NCBI RefSeq assembly: GCF_006716885.1
Contig: NZ_VFPU01000001.1
Location: 186,001-250,000 of the forward strand
Direction of reading: 5' to 3'
Source: Ornithinimicrobium humiphilum
GTDB taxonomy: Bacteria; Actinomycetota; Actinomycetes; Actinomycetales; Dermatophilaceae
DNA: 64,000 nt
The notes under the pieces are model-generated. The model was given only the letters and a program-made list of their open reading frames with translations, searched no databases and was not told the origin of the DNA. Each line of letters opens with the position of its first letter. Positions within the stretch are counted from its first letter, which is position 1. This document shows positions 43,329 to 52,747 of this stretch, one piece after another. The position numbers were made by a program, and so were the translations under genes.

Positions 43329-44393
43329 TCAGCGCTCGCCGAAAGCGGCCAGCACCTCCTCGCGGGGCACCTCGGCCAGCGAGCCGTGCATCCAGCGTGG
43401 CGAGCGGTCCTTGTCGACGAGCTGCGCACGCACGCCCTCGACGAAGTCGGGATGGGTCGCGAACGCCCGGCCCAGGACCAGGTCCTGCTCCAGCACCTGC
43501 TCCACCGTCATCGTCCGCGCCCGCCGCAGCGCCTCGAGGGTGACCGCGACCGAGTGCGGCGACCGCGCCGCGATCGTCCCGGCAGCCTCCTGCGCCTCGG
43601 GGGTGGCGTGCGCACGGAGCCGCTCGAGGATCGCCGCCGCGTCGTCGCCGACGTAGCACTCGTCGATCCACGACCGGTTGTCCTCGAGCCAGCAGTCCCC
43701 GTGCTGCTGCCCCACGACCTGGGCCAGCTCGCTGGCGGGTCGCGTCGGGTCCTGGCGCAGCGCCGCGAGCACCGCGTCCTTGGACGAGGAGGCGACGAGC
43801 ACGTCGGCCATGTCGAGCGCGAGGGCGTCGGCCCCGCCGACCGGGGTGCCGGTGAGCGCCACGTGCGTGCCGATCTCGCCGGGGGAGCGGGACAGGAACC
43901 ACAGGCCGGCCACGTCGGGGAAGAAGCCGATGATCGTCTCCGGCATCGCCAGCTGGGTGCGCTCGGTGACGATGCCCAGCGAGCCGTGCGCCGAGACGCC
44001 CACGCCCCCGCCCATGACGATGCCGTCCATCCAGGCGACGTAGGGCTTGGGGTAGGAGGCGACGAGGGCGTTGACGGCATACTCCGCACGCCAGTAGTCG
44101 ACCGCCTCGTCCTGCCGTCCCTCGACGATCGAGGTGCGCAGCGCGCGCACGTCACCGCCGGCGCACAGCCCCCGCTCGCCGGCGCCGTCGATCACCACCG
44201 CGGCGATCGCGTCGTCGGCCGCCCATGCGCCCAGCCGGTCGAGCAGCGAGTCGATCGTGGGCCGGTCGAGGGCGTTGATGGCGCGGGGCCGGTTGAGGCG
44301 CACCCGCCCCAGGGGGCCGTCCACGGCATACAGGACCTCGTCGCCGTGACCGGGTGCCGGTGCCCAGGGGAGCAGGTCGTCGCTCTTGCTCAT
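43329..44393 (-). CDS. 3-hydroxyisobutyryl-CoA hydrolase / enoyl-CoA hydratase-like protein
   Basis: 354 residues, the length of the hydrolase branch of the crotonase superfamily (ordinary hydratases have ~260). GLCAGGDVRAL (~65-75) is the first oxyanion-hole segment; GIVMGGGVGVSAHG (~113-126) the second; PETIIGFFPDVAG carries the Glu/Asp of the active site of HIBYL-CoA hydrolases. It would act in valine degradation. The 8 bases before the start contain GGAGG and TAGAGT (44407-44402) lies 8 bases upstream, so it may be leaderless or use a very close ribosome site. The promoter is back to back with DUF5926. Confidence 0.87.
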   Translation of the reverse strand: MSKSDDLLPWAPAPGHGDEVLYAVDGPLGRVRLNRPRAINALDRPTIDSLLDRLGAWAADDAIAAVVIDGAGERGLCAGGDVRALRTSIVEGRQDEAVDYWRAEYAVNALVASYPKPYVAWMDGIVMGGGVGVSAHGSLGIVTERTQLAMPETIIGFFPDVAGLWFLSRSPGEIGTHVALTGTPVGGADALALDMADVLVASSSKDAVLAALRQDPTRPASELAQVVGQQHGDCWLEDNRSWIDECYVGDDAAAILERLRAHATPEAQEAAGTIAARSPHSVAVTLEALRRARTMTVEQVLEQDLVLGRAFATHPDFVEGVRAQLVDKDRSPRWMHGSLAEVPREEVLAAFGER

Positions 44394-44430
44394 GCCTCCG
44401 CACTCTAACGGCGCACGTAGACTCCCCCGC

Positions 44431-45330
44431 ATGGGTAAGGCATCACGCAAGAAGGGCCAGGCTGCTGGCACGAAGGCCGCCAGGCGCGCGCCCTACGTCG
44501 CGCGTCCGTTCGAGGGCCTGGCCGACGAGGCCGACTGGGTCGCGATGCGGGAGATCCTCCCCACCGCGACGGCCAAGGTCACCGTCGTCGTGCCGGAGAG
44601 CACCGAGGTCGAGGGCCGCCCCGTGCCGGCCGGCGAGCACGAGGTCACGCTGGTGACCGTCCTGCCCGGTGCCGTGCCCGCGGTCCACCGCGACACCGGC
44701 GAGGTGCTCGTGGCGATGCAGTCGCGCACCTCCAGCGGCGACGCCTCGCGCGACATCGCGCAGGCGCTGCTCGTCGCGCTCGCGTCCGAGCCCGGCTCCG
44801 CCATCAACTCCGTGCGCCCGGCGACCGCCGACACCCCGCGCCTGCAGGACCTCCTGCTCGAGGGGCAGCGCCTCGAGGTCACGGTCGAGGACGACTTCGG
44901 CTTCTGGCTCGGCGAGGACGCCACCGAGGAGCAGAAGGAGGCGCTCGCGGCGATGAACGAGAACGCCGTCCCGATGGTCCGCCTCGGGGGCGCGCCGTCG
45001 GCCTACTGGTGCCTCATGACCGGTCGCGCCTACATCCGCTGGATCCTCTCCGAGGACGAGGACACCGCCGTCCAGGCGATGGCCCGCCTGCAGGCTGCCG
45101 GCGAGCACACCCTCGGCGAGGGCAGCGAGCTGCTGGGTGCGTTCCGCGCCAACGGCCTGCTGGTGCCGGTGCTCGAGGTCGACCCGGCCGCCGAGCCGGC
45201 GTCGCACTCGTCCGCGCTCGCCGAGCTGCAGGCGCGTTACGAGAAGGCGCTGACCGTCGACGAGCCGCTGACCACCGACGAGCGCCGGGCCCGCGACGGC
45301 CTGATCTCTCGCCAGGTCACGCTGCGCTGA
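44431..45330 (+). CDS. DUF5926 family protein
   Basis: 299 residues beginning MGKASRKKG with a Lys-rich nucleic-acid-binding-like tail, then a conserved globular part (VTLVTVLPGAVPAVHRDTGEVLVAMQ; EDDFGFWLGEDATEEQ; LGGAPSAYWCLM). The family is restricted to actinobacteria and has no known function. ATG 44431 is fixed by TAGACT (44418-44423) and a 7-base gap. Followed 16 bases later by the glycosyltransferase gene, so an operon is possible. Confidence 0.85.
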   Translation: MGKASRKKGQAAGTKAARRAPYVARPFEGLADEADWVAMREILPTATAKVTVVVPESTEVEGRPVPAGEHEVTLVTVLPGAVPAVHRDTGEVLVAMQSRTSSGDASRDIAQALLVALASEPGSAINSVRPATADTPRLQDLLLEGQRLEVTVEDDFGFWLGEDATEEQKEALAAMNENAVPMVRLGGAPSAYWCLMTGRAYIRWILSEDEDTAVQAMARLQAAGEHTLGEGSELLGAFRANGLLVPVLEVDPAAEPASHSSALAELQARYEKALTVDEPLTTDERRARDGLISRQVTLR

Positions 45331-45346
45331 CCTCCCGGGGTATGGC

Positions 45347-46159
45347 GTGAACGCACCTCTCCCCGCACGCGGCGTCGTCGCCGTCGTGCCCGCCAAGGAC
45401 GAGGAGGCGCGGGTCGGCACCACCGTCGCCGCGCTGCGCCAGCTGCCCCGGGTCGAGCACGTCGTGGTCGTCGACGACGGCTCGCAGGACCAGACGGCGG
45501 CCGTCGCCGAGTGGACCGGTCAGGTCGAGGTCGTCCGCCACCCCCGCAACCGGGGCAAGGCGGCGGCCATGACCACCGGTGCCGCGCGCGCGGCCGAGCT
45601 GGCTCCGGGCGCCCCGGTGCTCTTCGTCGACGCCGACCTCGAGTCCTCGGCCGCCAACCTCGGGCCGTTGGTCGACGTCGTCCTGGCCGGAGAGGCGGAC
45701 ATGGCGATCGCCGTGCTGCCGCCGCAGGACCGGCCCGGCGGCGGCTTCGGGATCGTCGTGAGGACCGCTCGCGAGGGCATCGCGCGGCTGACGGGCTGGA
45801 GCCCCCAGCAGCCGCTGTCGGGCCAGCGCTGCCTCACCCGCGCGGCCCTCGACGCCGCGATGCCGCTCGCCTCCGGCTGGGGCGTCGAGGTCGGCCTGAC
45901 CGTCGACGTGCTGCGCGCCGGTGGCCGCGTGGTCGAGGTCCCGTGCGAGCTGCGCCACCGGGTCACCGGCCGCGACCTCGCGTCGCAGGTGCACCGGGCC
46001 CGCCAGCTCGCCGACGTCAGCCGAGCGCTGCTGCAGCGCTCCGCCGCCGCGGGCCGGGTGGCCGGCCGGGCGAAGCAGGCGGGCACCCGCGTGGCGGGCC
46101 GTGCCGGCCGGTTGTCCCGGGCGGTCCCGCGCCGCGGCGGCACCTGGCACGAGCTGTAG
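45347..46159 (+). CDS. Family 2 glycosyltransferase
   Basis: 270 residues. GT-A fold: VVAVVPAKDEEARVG at ~10-24, VVVVDDGSQDQT (~48-59) and the metal-binding FVDADLES (~92-99). C-terminal ~50 residues are basic and lack membrane helices, so the enzyme is cytoplasmic or peripheral. Similar to dolichyl-phosphate-mannose synthase-like or glucosyl-3-phosphoglycerate-type GT2 enzymes; the acceptor is unknown. No clear ribosome site or -10 precedes the GTG, which supports co-translation with the DUF5926 gene. Convergent with the large membrane protein gene. Confidence 0.82.
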   Translation: MNAPLPARGVVAVVPAKDEEARVGTTVAALRQLPRVEHVVVVDDGSQDQTAAVAEWTGQVEVVRHPRNRGKAAAMTTGAARAAELAPGAPVLFVDADLESSAANLGPLVDVVLAGEADMAIAVLPPQDRPGGGFGIVVRTAREGIARLTGWSPQQPLSGQRCLTRAALDAAMPLASGWGVEVGLTVDVLRAGGRVVEVPCELRHRVTGRDLASQVHRARQLADVSRALLQRSAAAGRVAGRAKQAGTRVAGRAGRLSRAVPRRGGTWHEL

Positions 46160-46208
46160 GGGAGTCGAGGCCCGGTCACCGACCCGATCGACCGCGTCCC
46201 GCTGACAC

Positions 46209-46250
46209 AGTGGTGAGTTGTGGTCGTCATGGTGACCACAAGTCACCACT
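46209..46250. terminator. Bidirectional hairpin between convergent genes
   Basis: 16-bp stem with one central mismatch: AGTGGTGAGTTGTGGT (46209-46224) and ACCACAAGTCACCACT (46235-46250), 10-base loop, lying between two gene ends. Lower GC than the other hairpins. Confidence 0.65.
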
Positions 46251-46276
46251 CCGTCCGAGGCTCGAGCGAGGCCTCC

Positions 46277-48523
46277 TCAGCGTCGTGCGAGCGACCGCCC
46301 GAGGACGTGCAGCGCCGCCGCGACGAGCATGGCCAGCGCCAGCGCGACGACCGCGATGCCGGAGTCGTTGAGCGCCCACGCGAGCACGATCGCGACCAGC
46401 CCGGCGACGAAGGCCGGGTGTGTCCCGGGCTCCTGCCACAGCGGCGTCGACCACGCCGGGCGCCGGATCACGACGACCGCGACGAGCACGAGCGCGAGGA
46501 CCGCGAGCCAGGACAACGGGTAGTCGAGCAGGATGCCGAGGCTCTGGTCGAGCTTGCGCCCGACGATTCCGAGGGCGTCGCCGTCGATCACGCTCTGCAC
46601 GAAGTCGCCCAGGTGGGTCCGGCGCTCGGCCCCGCGCAGCCAGTCGAGGACCATCGCGAGCGCGGCCACGACCACGGCGACCGCGGCCAGACCGAGCAGG
46701 TTGCGGGCGCTCCACGGCACCCCGAGCGCGACGAGCAGCAGGAGACCGGCGGCGACCACGGTCGAGGGCACGCTGCCGAAGTCGGCCCCGGCCATCGGCG
46801 CGGCCCCGAGCAGCAGGAACGCCAGACCCAGCAGACCGACCGCCAGCGCGGCCTCGCGCGGGCCGGCCGGTCGGGGGGCGTCGGCGTCCCGACCCGCCCG
46901 GGCCGCTCGCGCACCGGGGCTCGCCACCCCCGCCCGCCCGGCCGCGTTCCCGCCGTCGGGACGCAGCCACGTCAGCAGGGCCGCGGCCAGCACGACGAAG
47001 GACCCCAGCGCGATCCCGTAGCCCACGTTGCCCTGCCCGTAGAAGCGCCCGGCCGTCAGCGGCTGCAGCCCGAGGACGGACACCAGCCCGAGACGCGCCG
47101 ACCAGAGCAGGTCGACCCCGAGCACCGCCAGGGTCAGCGCCGCCACGGCGGCGGGCGGCCCCAGCGGCGAGGTCCGCCACGGACCCAGGAGGCCGAAGAG
47201 CGCGACCACCACGGCGAAGGCGACCACGTCGAGGGTCAGCATGGTCACGGGCGAGCCGGCCCGCCACCAGGGCACCAGCCCGGCGAGGAAGGTCGCCACG
47301 GGCACCGCCATCGCGAAGGTCACCACGGCGCGGAACCACGCGCCCCGCCGCAGCAGCGCCGTCAGCAGGAGCAGCGGGAAGACCAGGGCCGCGAGGATGC
47401 CGATCACCGGGAGGACCGACGACTTCGCCAGCGCGGAGGCGGTCGACAGGTCACGGGCCACCTCGACCTGGCGGTCGTCCGTCGCGTCCTCGATCGTCAC
47501 CGGCTGCCCGGCGAGCAGCCCGTCGGTGTCGACGTCCGCGGGGTCGATCCCCGCCAGGTCGAGCAGGGTCGGCGTGAGGTCGGTCAGCTGCACGAGCCCC
47601 TCCTGCCGCGTGGAGCCCGACGACAGCAGACCGCTCCGCGCGTCCTCGGCCGGCACGACGATCAGCGCCATGGCCTCGGCCCGGTCGGAGGTGTGGCCCA
47701 TCCCGACCACGACCAGCGTCGAGTCGGGTCCAAGCCCCGACAGCGCGCTGCTCACGACCCGGTCGGCCGCGGCCTCGGTCATCTTCTCGCCGGTGACCGG
47801 GTTGCCCGTGCTGCCCAGCTCGACGTCCTCGTCCTCGGGCTCGGCGACCGGCGCCGCGCTCACCAGGTGGATCGCGCAGATGTTCCCGTCCTCGCCGAAG
47901 AGCCGTGCCTCCCCGTCCGCGTCCGTCGCCCCGAGCAGCGCCGGGCCGCTCGAGGCCGACACGCAGGTGCCTCCTGCCTCGGCGAGCGCGGCCAGCGTGC
48001 CGAGCTCGCCCCGGAGGGACCGGTCGGCGGCGGCCTCCTGCCAGCGGCTCCACGCCTCCCCGTCCACCGCGTCCTCGGAGAGCAGGTCGCCGAGCGCGGC
48101 GGCGTCGGACCCGGCGTCGCCGCAGCCCGCGACGTCCGCCGCCGCCCGCTGCCCGGCCCCCAGCGTCAGCCAGGCGTCGGCCACGCAGGTCACCTCGTGG
48201 GTGCCGCGCAGCACCAGCGCTGCCGAGCCGCCGGAGCCTGCCAGGTTGCTCATGGTCGGCGTCATGTCGCGACTGATGAGGTCCCACGTCAGGTTGGGTA
48301 TGCCGACCAGGACCACCCTGGGCGCGTCCAGGGGTTCGTCCGGCCCGCCGGTTCCGTCCTCGTCGCCCCCACCCTCCAGCACCGGGTCCGCCGTGCCGCC
48401 CAGCACCGCCGTCGGGTCGGTCAGCCGCGGCGCGGCCCCGATCCCCGACGCCGCGAGCGCGGCCAGCCACGACCCCAGCACCAGCAGCACGAGACCCCAC
48501 GCCATCCGTCGCGCCCAGAACAT
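46277..48523 (-). CDS. Large multi-spanning membrane protein with alkaline-phosphatase-like extracellular domain
   Basis: 748 residues. One N-terminal helix (~8-28), then a ~320-residue outside domain that resembles alkaline phosphatase/sulfatase folds (VVLVGIPNLTWDLIS; TPTMSNLAGSG; VVGMGHTSDRAEAMALIVV; LTDLTPTLLDLAGID), and about 12 membrane helices (~365-748). The metal-binding Asp/His set of an active phosphatase is only partly recognisable (GMGH), so catalysis is unproven. Probably an envelope glycopolymer or lipid enzyme; the convergent GT2 gene fits that theme. ATG 48523 is preferred over one 7 codons upstream because GGAAGGA lies 5 bases before it. Confidence 0.7.
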   Translation of the reverse strand: MFWARRMAWGLVLLVLGSWLAALAASGIGAAPRLTDPTAVLGGTADPVLEGGGDEDGTGGPDEPLDAPRVVLVGIPNLTWDLISRDMTPTMSNLAGSGGSAALVLRGTHEVTCVADAWLTLGAGQRAAADVAGCGDAGSDAAALGDLLSEDAVDGEAWSRWQEAAADRSLRGELGTLAALAEAGGTCVSASSGPALLGATDADGEARLFGEDGNICAIHLVSAAPVAEPEDEDVELGSTGNPVTGEKMTEAAADRVVSSALSGLGPDSTLVVVGMGHTSDRAEAMALIVVPAEDARSGLLSSGSTRQEGLVQLTDLTPTLLDLAGIDPADVDTDGLLAGQPVTIEDATDDRQVEVARDLSTASALAKSSVLPVIGILAALVFPLLLLTALLRRGAWFRAVVTFAMAVPVATFLAGLVPWWRAGSPVTMLTLDVVAFAVVVALFGLLGPWRTSPLGPPAAVAALTLAVLGVDLLWSARLGLVSVLGLQPLTAGRFYGQGNVGYGIALGSFVVLAAALLTWLRPDGGNAAGRAGVASPGARAARAGRDADAPRPAGPREAALAVGLLGLAFLLLGAAPMAGADFGSVPSTVVAAGLLLLVALGVPWSARNLLGLAAVAVVVAALAMVLDWLRGAERRTHLGDFVQSVIDGDALGIVGRKLDQSLGILLDYPLSWLAVLALVLVAVVVIRRPAWSTPLWQEPGTHPAFVAGLVAIVLAWALNDSGIAVVALALAMLVAAALHVLGRSLARR

Positions 48524-48688
48524 CGGTGTCCTTCCCCGTCGCATCCCCGCAGGTCGGCCGCCACGGGAGGACCGGGGTCGGCCGGCCCCGCGTCGGCCAG
48601 CAGCATGGTGCCACGGCGGGTGGCGCGCTGACCAGCGTCTTCACCGAGCCTGCGCCGGGAGGGGGCGGGCACCGCATACCCTCGGGTC

Positions 48689-49138
48689 GTGGCCTCCCTC
48701 GACCCCCTCGTGCTGGCGTGGACCGCCGTCGGTGTCGCCGTGCTGGCGATCCTGTTCGCGGCCGTCGCGTGGCAGCGGATGCGGGTGGTCGACCGGCGCC
48801 TGGCCCGCCTCCTCGACTCCGGCACGCCCGTCGGCCCGGGCGCCGAGCGCCTGCTCGAGCTCGAGGACGAGCTGCGCGCCGTGCGCTCCGACCTGGCCGG
48901 CGCGCTGCGGCACGTGGCGGTGGTCCGCTACGACGCCTTCGGCGACATGGGCGGGCGGATGTCGTTCAGCGCCGCCCTGGTCGACGACGCCGGTGACGGG
49001 CTGGTCATCAGCTCCATCCACGCCCGGGGCGAGAGCCGCACCTACGCCAAGGGGGTCGTCGGCGGCGACTCCGAGGTGGTGCTCACGCCCGAGGAGCGCG
49101 AGGCGCTCGACGCGGCGCGCGGCGGCCCGCCCTCCTGA
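48689..49138 (+). CDS. DUF4446 family protein
   Basis: 149 residues: one N-terminal membrane helix (~8-28), a short coiled coil (RLLELEDELRAVRSDLAGAL) and the diagnostic VVRYDAFGDMGGRMSFSAALVDD ... SSIHARGESRTYAK block. Unknown function, conserved in actinobacteria and firmicutes near serS, as here (5.5 kb). GTG 48689 has TACCCT (48677-48682), 6 bases upstream. Confidence 0.88.
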   Translation: MASLDPLVLAWTAVGVAVLAILFAAVAWQRMRVVDRRLARLLDSGTPVGPGAERLLELEDELRAVRSDLAGALRHVAVVRYDAFGDMGGRMSFSAALVDDAGDGLVISSIHARGESRTYAKGVVGGDSEVVLTPEEREALDAARGGPPS

Positions 49139-49297
49139 CGGTCCGAGGCACCCGCTGCTGGTCCCGGCGGAACTGCCCGGGAGGTCGGGACATCGGGCCC
49201 TGTCACCCGGGACGCCGGGCGCCGCACGGTAGGTGTCGAGCCCGTGCGGGCGACCAGGGTGGTCGTCGGGACAGCGCGGGCGTGAAGGAGAACGACC

Positions 49298-49987
49298 GTG
49301 ACCGCAACTCTTCCGACCGAGACCGCGACGACCTCGCGCAGCCAGGCCCGCCAGGGGGGCAGGGGCTGGGCGCTGTCCGGGGTCGCCGCCGGCGTGGCGG
49401 GTGCCGCGAGCATCGGGCTCTCGCTGTCCGTCTCGCCGCCCAACGACCCGGACTCGCCGCTGACCGCCGAGCAGGTGGTCGAGCACTACGGCGACATGGT
49501 GCCCAACCTCATCGGCTTCCACCTCGCGACGGTCCTGGCGGCCGTGCTGCTGCTGCCGTTCGCCGCCGGGCTGGCCCGGCGCCTCGCCGCGCAGGCGCCC
49601 GCCGGCTCGCTGCACGGGACCGTCGCCGCGCTGGCCCTGACGGTGCTGTCGGCGGTGCTCGTCCTGGGGTCGGGCCTCAACACCGAGTTCGTCTTCGGCT
49701 TCCTCACCCCCGAGCTGCTCGTCCCCAGCGACGCGTCGTTCTACTCCCACTGGGTGGCGACGATCGCATGGCTGTGGGTGACCGCCGGCGTCGCGGGCGT
49801 CGCGGTCGGTCTGGCCGCCGTGCGCCACGGGGCGATGGGCAAGGGCCTGGGGATCGCCAGCCTCGCGCTCGGCGGGCTCACGCTGCTGGTCGGCATCTCG
49901 CCGCTGCAGTACATGGCCGGCTTCGTCGGCCCGGTCTGGCTGCTCGTCGTCGCTCTCGGCCTGCTGGTCGGCGAGCGCCGTCGGTGA
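49298..49987 (+). CDS. DUF4386-like integral membrane protein
   Basis: 229 residues with about six helices (~22-44, 70-92, 105-127, 150-175, 185-203, 208-226). General pattern (EQVVEHYGDMVPNLIGFHLATVL; LNTEFVFGFLTPELL) resembles hypothetical DUF4386-type proteins. GTG 49298 has AAGGAG 8 bases upstream, so this is a classic leadered gene unlike its neighbours. Unknown role; the sensor kinase gene starts 69 bases further on. Confidence 0.68.
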   Translation: MTATLPTETATTSRSQARQGGRGWALSGVAAGVAGAASIGLSLSVSPPNDPDSPLTAEQVVEHYGDMVPNLIGFHLATVLAAVLLLPFAAGLARRLAAQAPAGSLHGTVAALALTVLSAVLVLGSGLNTEFVFGFLTPELLVPSDASFYSHWVATIAWLWVTAGVAGVAVGLAAVRHGAMGKGLGIASLALGGLTLLVGISPLQYMAGFVGPVWLLVVALGLLVGERRR

Positions 49988-50025
49988 ACCCGTTCGGGAT
50001 CGCGCACGACGGGGCTGCCAGTCCC

Positions 50026-50064
50026 TACAGTTCACCCATGGCGTGCAGGGGTGCACATGGGTAG
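50026..50064 (+). promoter_or_regulatory. Promoter and possible leaderless upstream ORF of the sensor kinase gene
   Basis: TACAGT (50026-50031) puts the transcript start at the ATG of 50038, which opens an 8-residue frame (MACRGAHG, stop at 50064) overlapping the kinase start at 50057. It may be a translated leader peptide or simply a 19-base leader with AGGGG as ribosome site. Confidence 0.45.
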
Positions 50065-52030
50065 CAGCCGCCGGGGCGTCGGACGCATCGCGTCCGAGGC
50101 CCCGGTGGTCGTGCTGGTGGTGGCAGCGGGTGCTCTCGGGATCGCCGGCACGGCGATGTTCGCGGCCGCGCGGCCGGTCCTCGGGCCCGATGCGCTCTTC
50201 CTCGTCGTCGACGCGACGGTCGCCGTCGTCTACGGCGCCACCGCGGCCCTGATCCTCAGCCGGCGTCGCCACGTCGTCGGCTACCTGCTGGCGCTGACGG
50301 CCCTCGGTGGCGGGCTGGCGGCAGCCGGGGGCGGCTGGCAGGTGCTGGCCGAGGCGCGGGGCCTCGACCCGGGGGCGTTCGCCTACACCTTCGGCTGGGC
50401 GTGGATCCCGGGCACGCTCGCGCTCTTCCTCGTCGTGCCGTGGCTCGTGCGGGAACGGCCCGCGACGGGGCCCGCGCGCTGGGCCCCGGTCGTCGGCGGG
50501 CTCGTCGCGGTCGCCGCCCTGGTGTCCTCGCTCACCCAGCGCTACGGCACCCTCATGATGGTCGTCGGCGTGGCGGTCGTCGGCGGGCTCCTCACGGCGC
50601 TCGCGGTGGAGGTGCGGCGCCGCCGCTCTCCCGAGCACGAGGCGGTCGGGCTGGGGTGGCTGGCACTGGGCACCCTCGTGCTGGCCCTGTCGTTCGTGCC
50701 GCTCGTGCTGCCGCCCGAGCTGACCCCGATCTGGGTCACCCCCGCCCTCCACCTGGCCAGCCAGGCGCTCTTCCCCGCCGCGATCCTGTCGGTGGTGCTG
50801 CGCCAACGGCTGTGGGGCGTCGAGGTGGCCGTCTCCCGCGCGCTCCTGGGAACGGCGCTCACCCTGGGCCTCGGTGCCCTCTACCTGGTGCTGAGCGTGC
50901 TGCTGGCCCGGGTGGTGCCGGGGGAGGGCTGGGCCCGGACCATCGCCACCGCGGTCGTCGTCGTCGCGGTCCAGCCCAGCCGGCTGTGGCTGCAGCGGCG
51001 GGTGCATCGCCTCGTCTACGGCGTCGCCGACCCGACCCGCGTCGCCGGCCGGCTGGGCAGCCAGCTCGGCCGCGCCGTCGACCCCGACCGGCTGCTGGCC
51101 TCCCTCGCCGAGCAGGTGGCCGGCGCCCTGCGGCTGGAGTCGGTGCGGGTGCTCGACCCCGGCGGCGAGGTGCTCGCGTCCTCCGGCGCCCCGACCGCCC
51201 AGCCGGTCTCGGTCGAGCTCGCCGCCGGGTCGCGCCCGGTCGGGACGCTGGCCGCGACCCCGCGCCCGGGGGAGGCCCTCGACCCCCGCACCCGCACGGC
51301 CCTCGACGAGCTGTCCGGCATCGTCGCCACGGCTCTCCTCATGCGGCGCACCGCGGCCGACCTCGAGCGCACCCGTGCCCGGCTCACCGAGGCCCGGCTG
51401 CAGGAGCGGCGGGTGATCCGCCGCGAGCTGCACGACGGCCTGGGTCCGTGGCTCTCCGGGCTGCGGCTCGGTCTCCAGGGCGTCGCGAACCTCGTCGAGA
51501 CCGATCCCGCTGCCGCCCGCACCATGATCGAGGCGCTGCAGCGCGAGCTGGAGCAGCGGGTCGAGGACGTCCGCACCGCCTCCCGCGCCCTGCTCCCGCC
51601 GGTCCTCGAGGAGCTCGGCCTGGAGCCGGCGCTCCTCGAGCTGGTGGATCGGCACGCCGAGAGCGGCTTCTCGGTCCGGCTCCGGTATGCCGTGCCGGTC
51701 CCGCTCCCCGCGCCCCTCGCGGCGGCGGCCTACGGCATCGCCTCCGAGGCCGTGCTCAACGCCGCCCGCCACAGCGGTGCCCCGGGCTGCGACCTGGTCG
51801 TGGAGGCGGCCGCGACGACCCTCCGCCTGCGGTGCCGCGACGACGGCGTGGGCGTCGACGACGACGCCCGGCCCGGCGTCGGCACCCGGTCGATGCGCGA
51901 GCGGGCCGAGGAGCTCGGGGGCACGCTGCGGCTGCAACGGCTGGTCCCGGGAGGGACCGAGGTGGAGGCCGTCCTGCCCCTCGCGGCGGGGGCGGGTGGA
52001 GAGGTGAGCCTGATGGAGGAGGTGCGATGA
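50057..52030 (+). CDS. NarL-type sensor histidine kinase with multi-helix sensor
   Basis: 657 residues. About eight membrane helices occupy ~12-300 with little extracytoplasmic sequence, so the signal is probably sensed in or at the membrane. A GAF-like region (~320-440) precedes HisKA_3, with the phospho-His in RRELHDGLGPWLSGL (~455-469). The HATPase_c domain shows EAVLNAARHS (N box), DDGVGVDDD (G1) and GTRSMRERAEELGG (G2). ATG 50057 is chosen (AGGGG upstream); GTG two codons earlier is possible. It overlaps its response regulator gene by 4 bases, forming a two-gene operon. Confidence 0.9.
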   Translation: MGSSRRGVGRIASEAPVVVLVVAAGALGIAGTAMFAAARPVLGPDALFLVVDATVAVVYGATAALILSRRRHVVGYLLALTALGGGLAAAGGGWQVLAEARGLDPGAFAYTFGWAWIPGTLALFLVVPWLVRERPATGPARWAPVVGGLVAVAALVSSLTQRYGTLMMVVGVAVVGGLLTALAVEVRRRRSPEHEAVGLGWLALGTLVLALSFVPLVLPPELTPIWVTPALHLASQALFPAAILSVVLRQRLWGVEVAVSRALLGTALTLGLGALYLVLSVLLARVVPGEGWARTIATAVVVVAVQPSRLWLQRRVHRLVYGVADPTRVAGRLGSQLGRAVDPDRLLASLAEQVAGALRLESVRVLDPGGEVLASSGAPTAQPVSVELAAGSRPVGTLAATPRPGEALDPRTRTALDELSGIVATALLMRRTAADLERTRARLTEARLQERRVIRRELHDGLGPWLSGLRLGLQGVANLVETDPAAARTMIEALQRELEQRVEDVRTASRALLPPVLEELGLEPALLELVDRHAESGFSVRLRYAVPVPLPAPLAAAAYGIASEAVLNAARHSGAPGCDLVVEAAATTLRLRCRDDGVGVDDDARPGVGTRSMRERAEELGGTLRLQRLVPGGTEVEAVLPLAAGAGGEVSLMEEVR

Positions 52031-52728
52031 GCGGGACGGGAGATGCGAGGGTCGGGACGAGCGCGACGCCGAGCCAGGTGGACGGGACCGTGCGTGTGGT
52101 CGTGGTGGACGACCACCCCCTCTTCCGGCTCGGCATGGTCGGGCTGCTGTCCTCGCTGCCCGGTCTCACCGTCGCCGGGCAGGCGGCCTCGGCGGCCGAG
52201 GCCCGGGAGCTGGTGCGCCCCGGGACCGCCGATGTGGTGCTCATGGACCTGCACCTGGGCGACTGCAGCGGCATCGAGGTGACCCGCGAGCTGGTCGCCG
52301 CCGACCCCGACCTGGCGGTGCTCGTGGTCACCAGCAACGAGGACGACGAGTCGGTCGCCGCCGCGCTGCGGGTCGGTGCCCGCGGCTACCTGCTCAAGTC
52401 GGCGGGGCCGGACCAGGTCGAGCGGGCGGTGCGGTCGGTCGCCGCCGGGGAGCTCATCCTGGGTCGCGAGGTGGCGGCCCGGGCGATGGCGACGCTCGCG
52501 AGCGGCCGGACCGCCGTCCGGCTGCCCTTCCCCGAGCTGACCGACCGGGAGCGGGAGGTGCTCGACCTGATGGCACGCGGCCTGGACAACAGCACCATCG
52601 CGCGCCGCCTGGTCCTCAGCCCCAAGACGGTGCGCAACCACGTCGCCAACGTGCTGACCAAGCTCGCCGTGCCGCACCGGGCAGCGGCGATCGTCCGGGC
52701 GCGCGAGGAGGGGCTCGGCGTCGACTGA
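52027..52728 (+). CDS. NarL/LuxR response regulator
   Basis: 233 residues, with a 20-residue non-conserved N-terminal extension before the receiver. Acidic D28-D29, phospho-acceptor D74 ([12 protein letters not shown]), switch T100 region [10 protein letters not shown] and K (YLLKS). HTH_LuxR near 170-225 ([36 protein letters not shown]). Partner of the membrane kinase just upstream. Output genes not evident; the convergent diacylglycerol kinase and the DUF4386-like gene are neighbours. Confidence 0.92.
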   Translation: MSGTGDARVGTSATPSQVDGTVRVVVVDDHPLFRLGMVGLLSSLPGLTVAGQAASAAEARELVRPGTADVVLMDLHLGDCSGIEVTRELVAADPDLAVLVVTSNEDDESVAAALRVGARGYLLKSAGPDQVERAVRSVAAGELILGREVAARAMATLASGRTAVRLPFPELTDREREVLDLMARGLDNSTIARRLVLSPKTVRNHVANVLTKLAVPHRAAAIVRAREEGLGVD

Positions 52729-52747
52729 CGCGCCGGACCCGGCCGCC

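Noticed and set aside
48641..51937. Very long minus-strand open frame (over 1,000 codons) antisense to the sensor kinase region
   Set aside because: His/Asp/Arg/Gly-rich composition with no domain; it is the antisense shadow of real genes in high-GC DNA, as are 20872-23118, 52757-54180 and 58598-61138.
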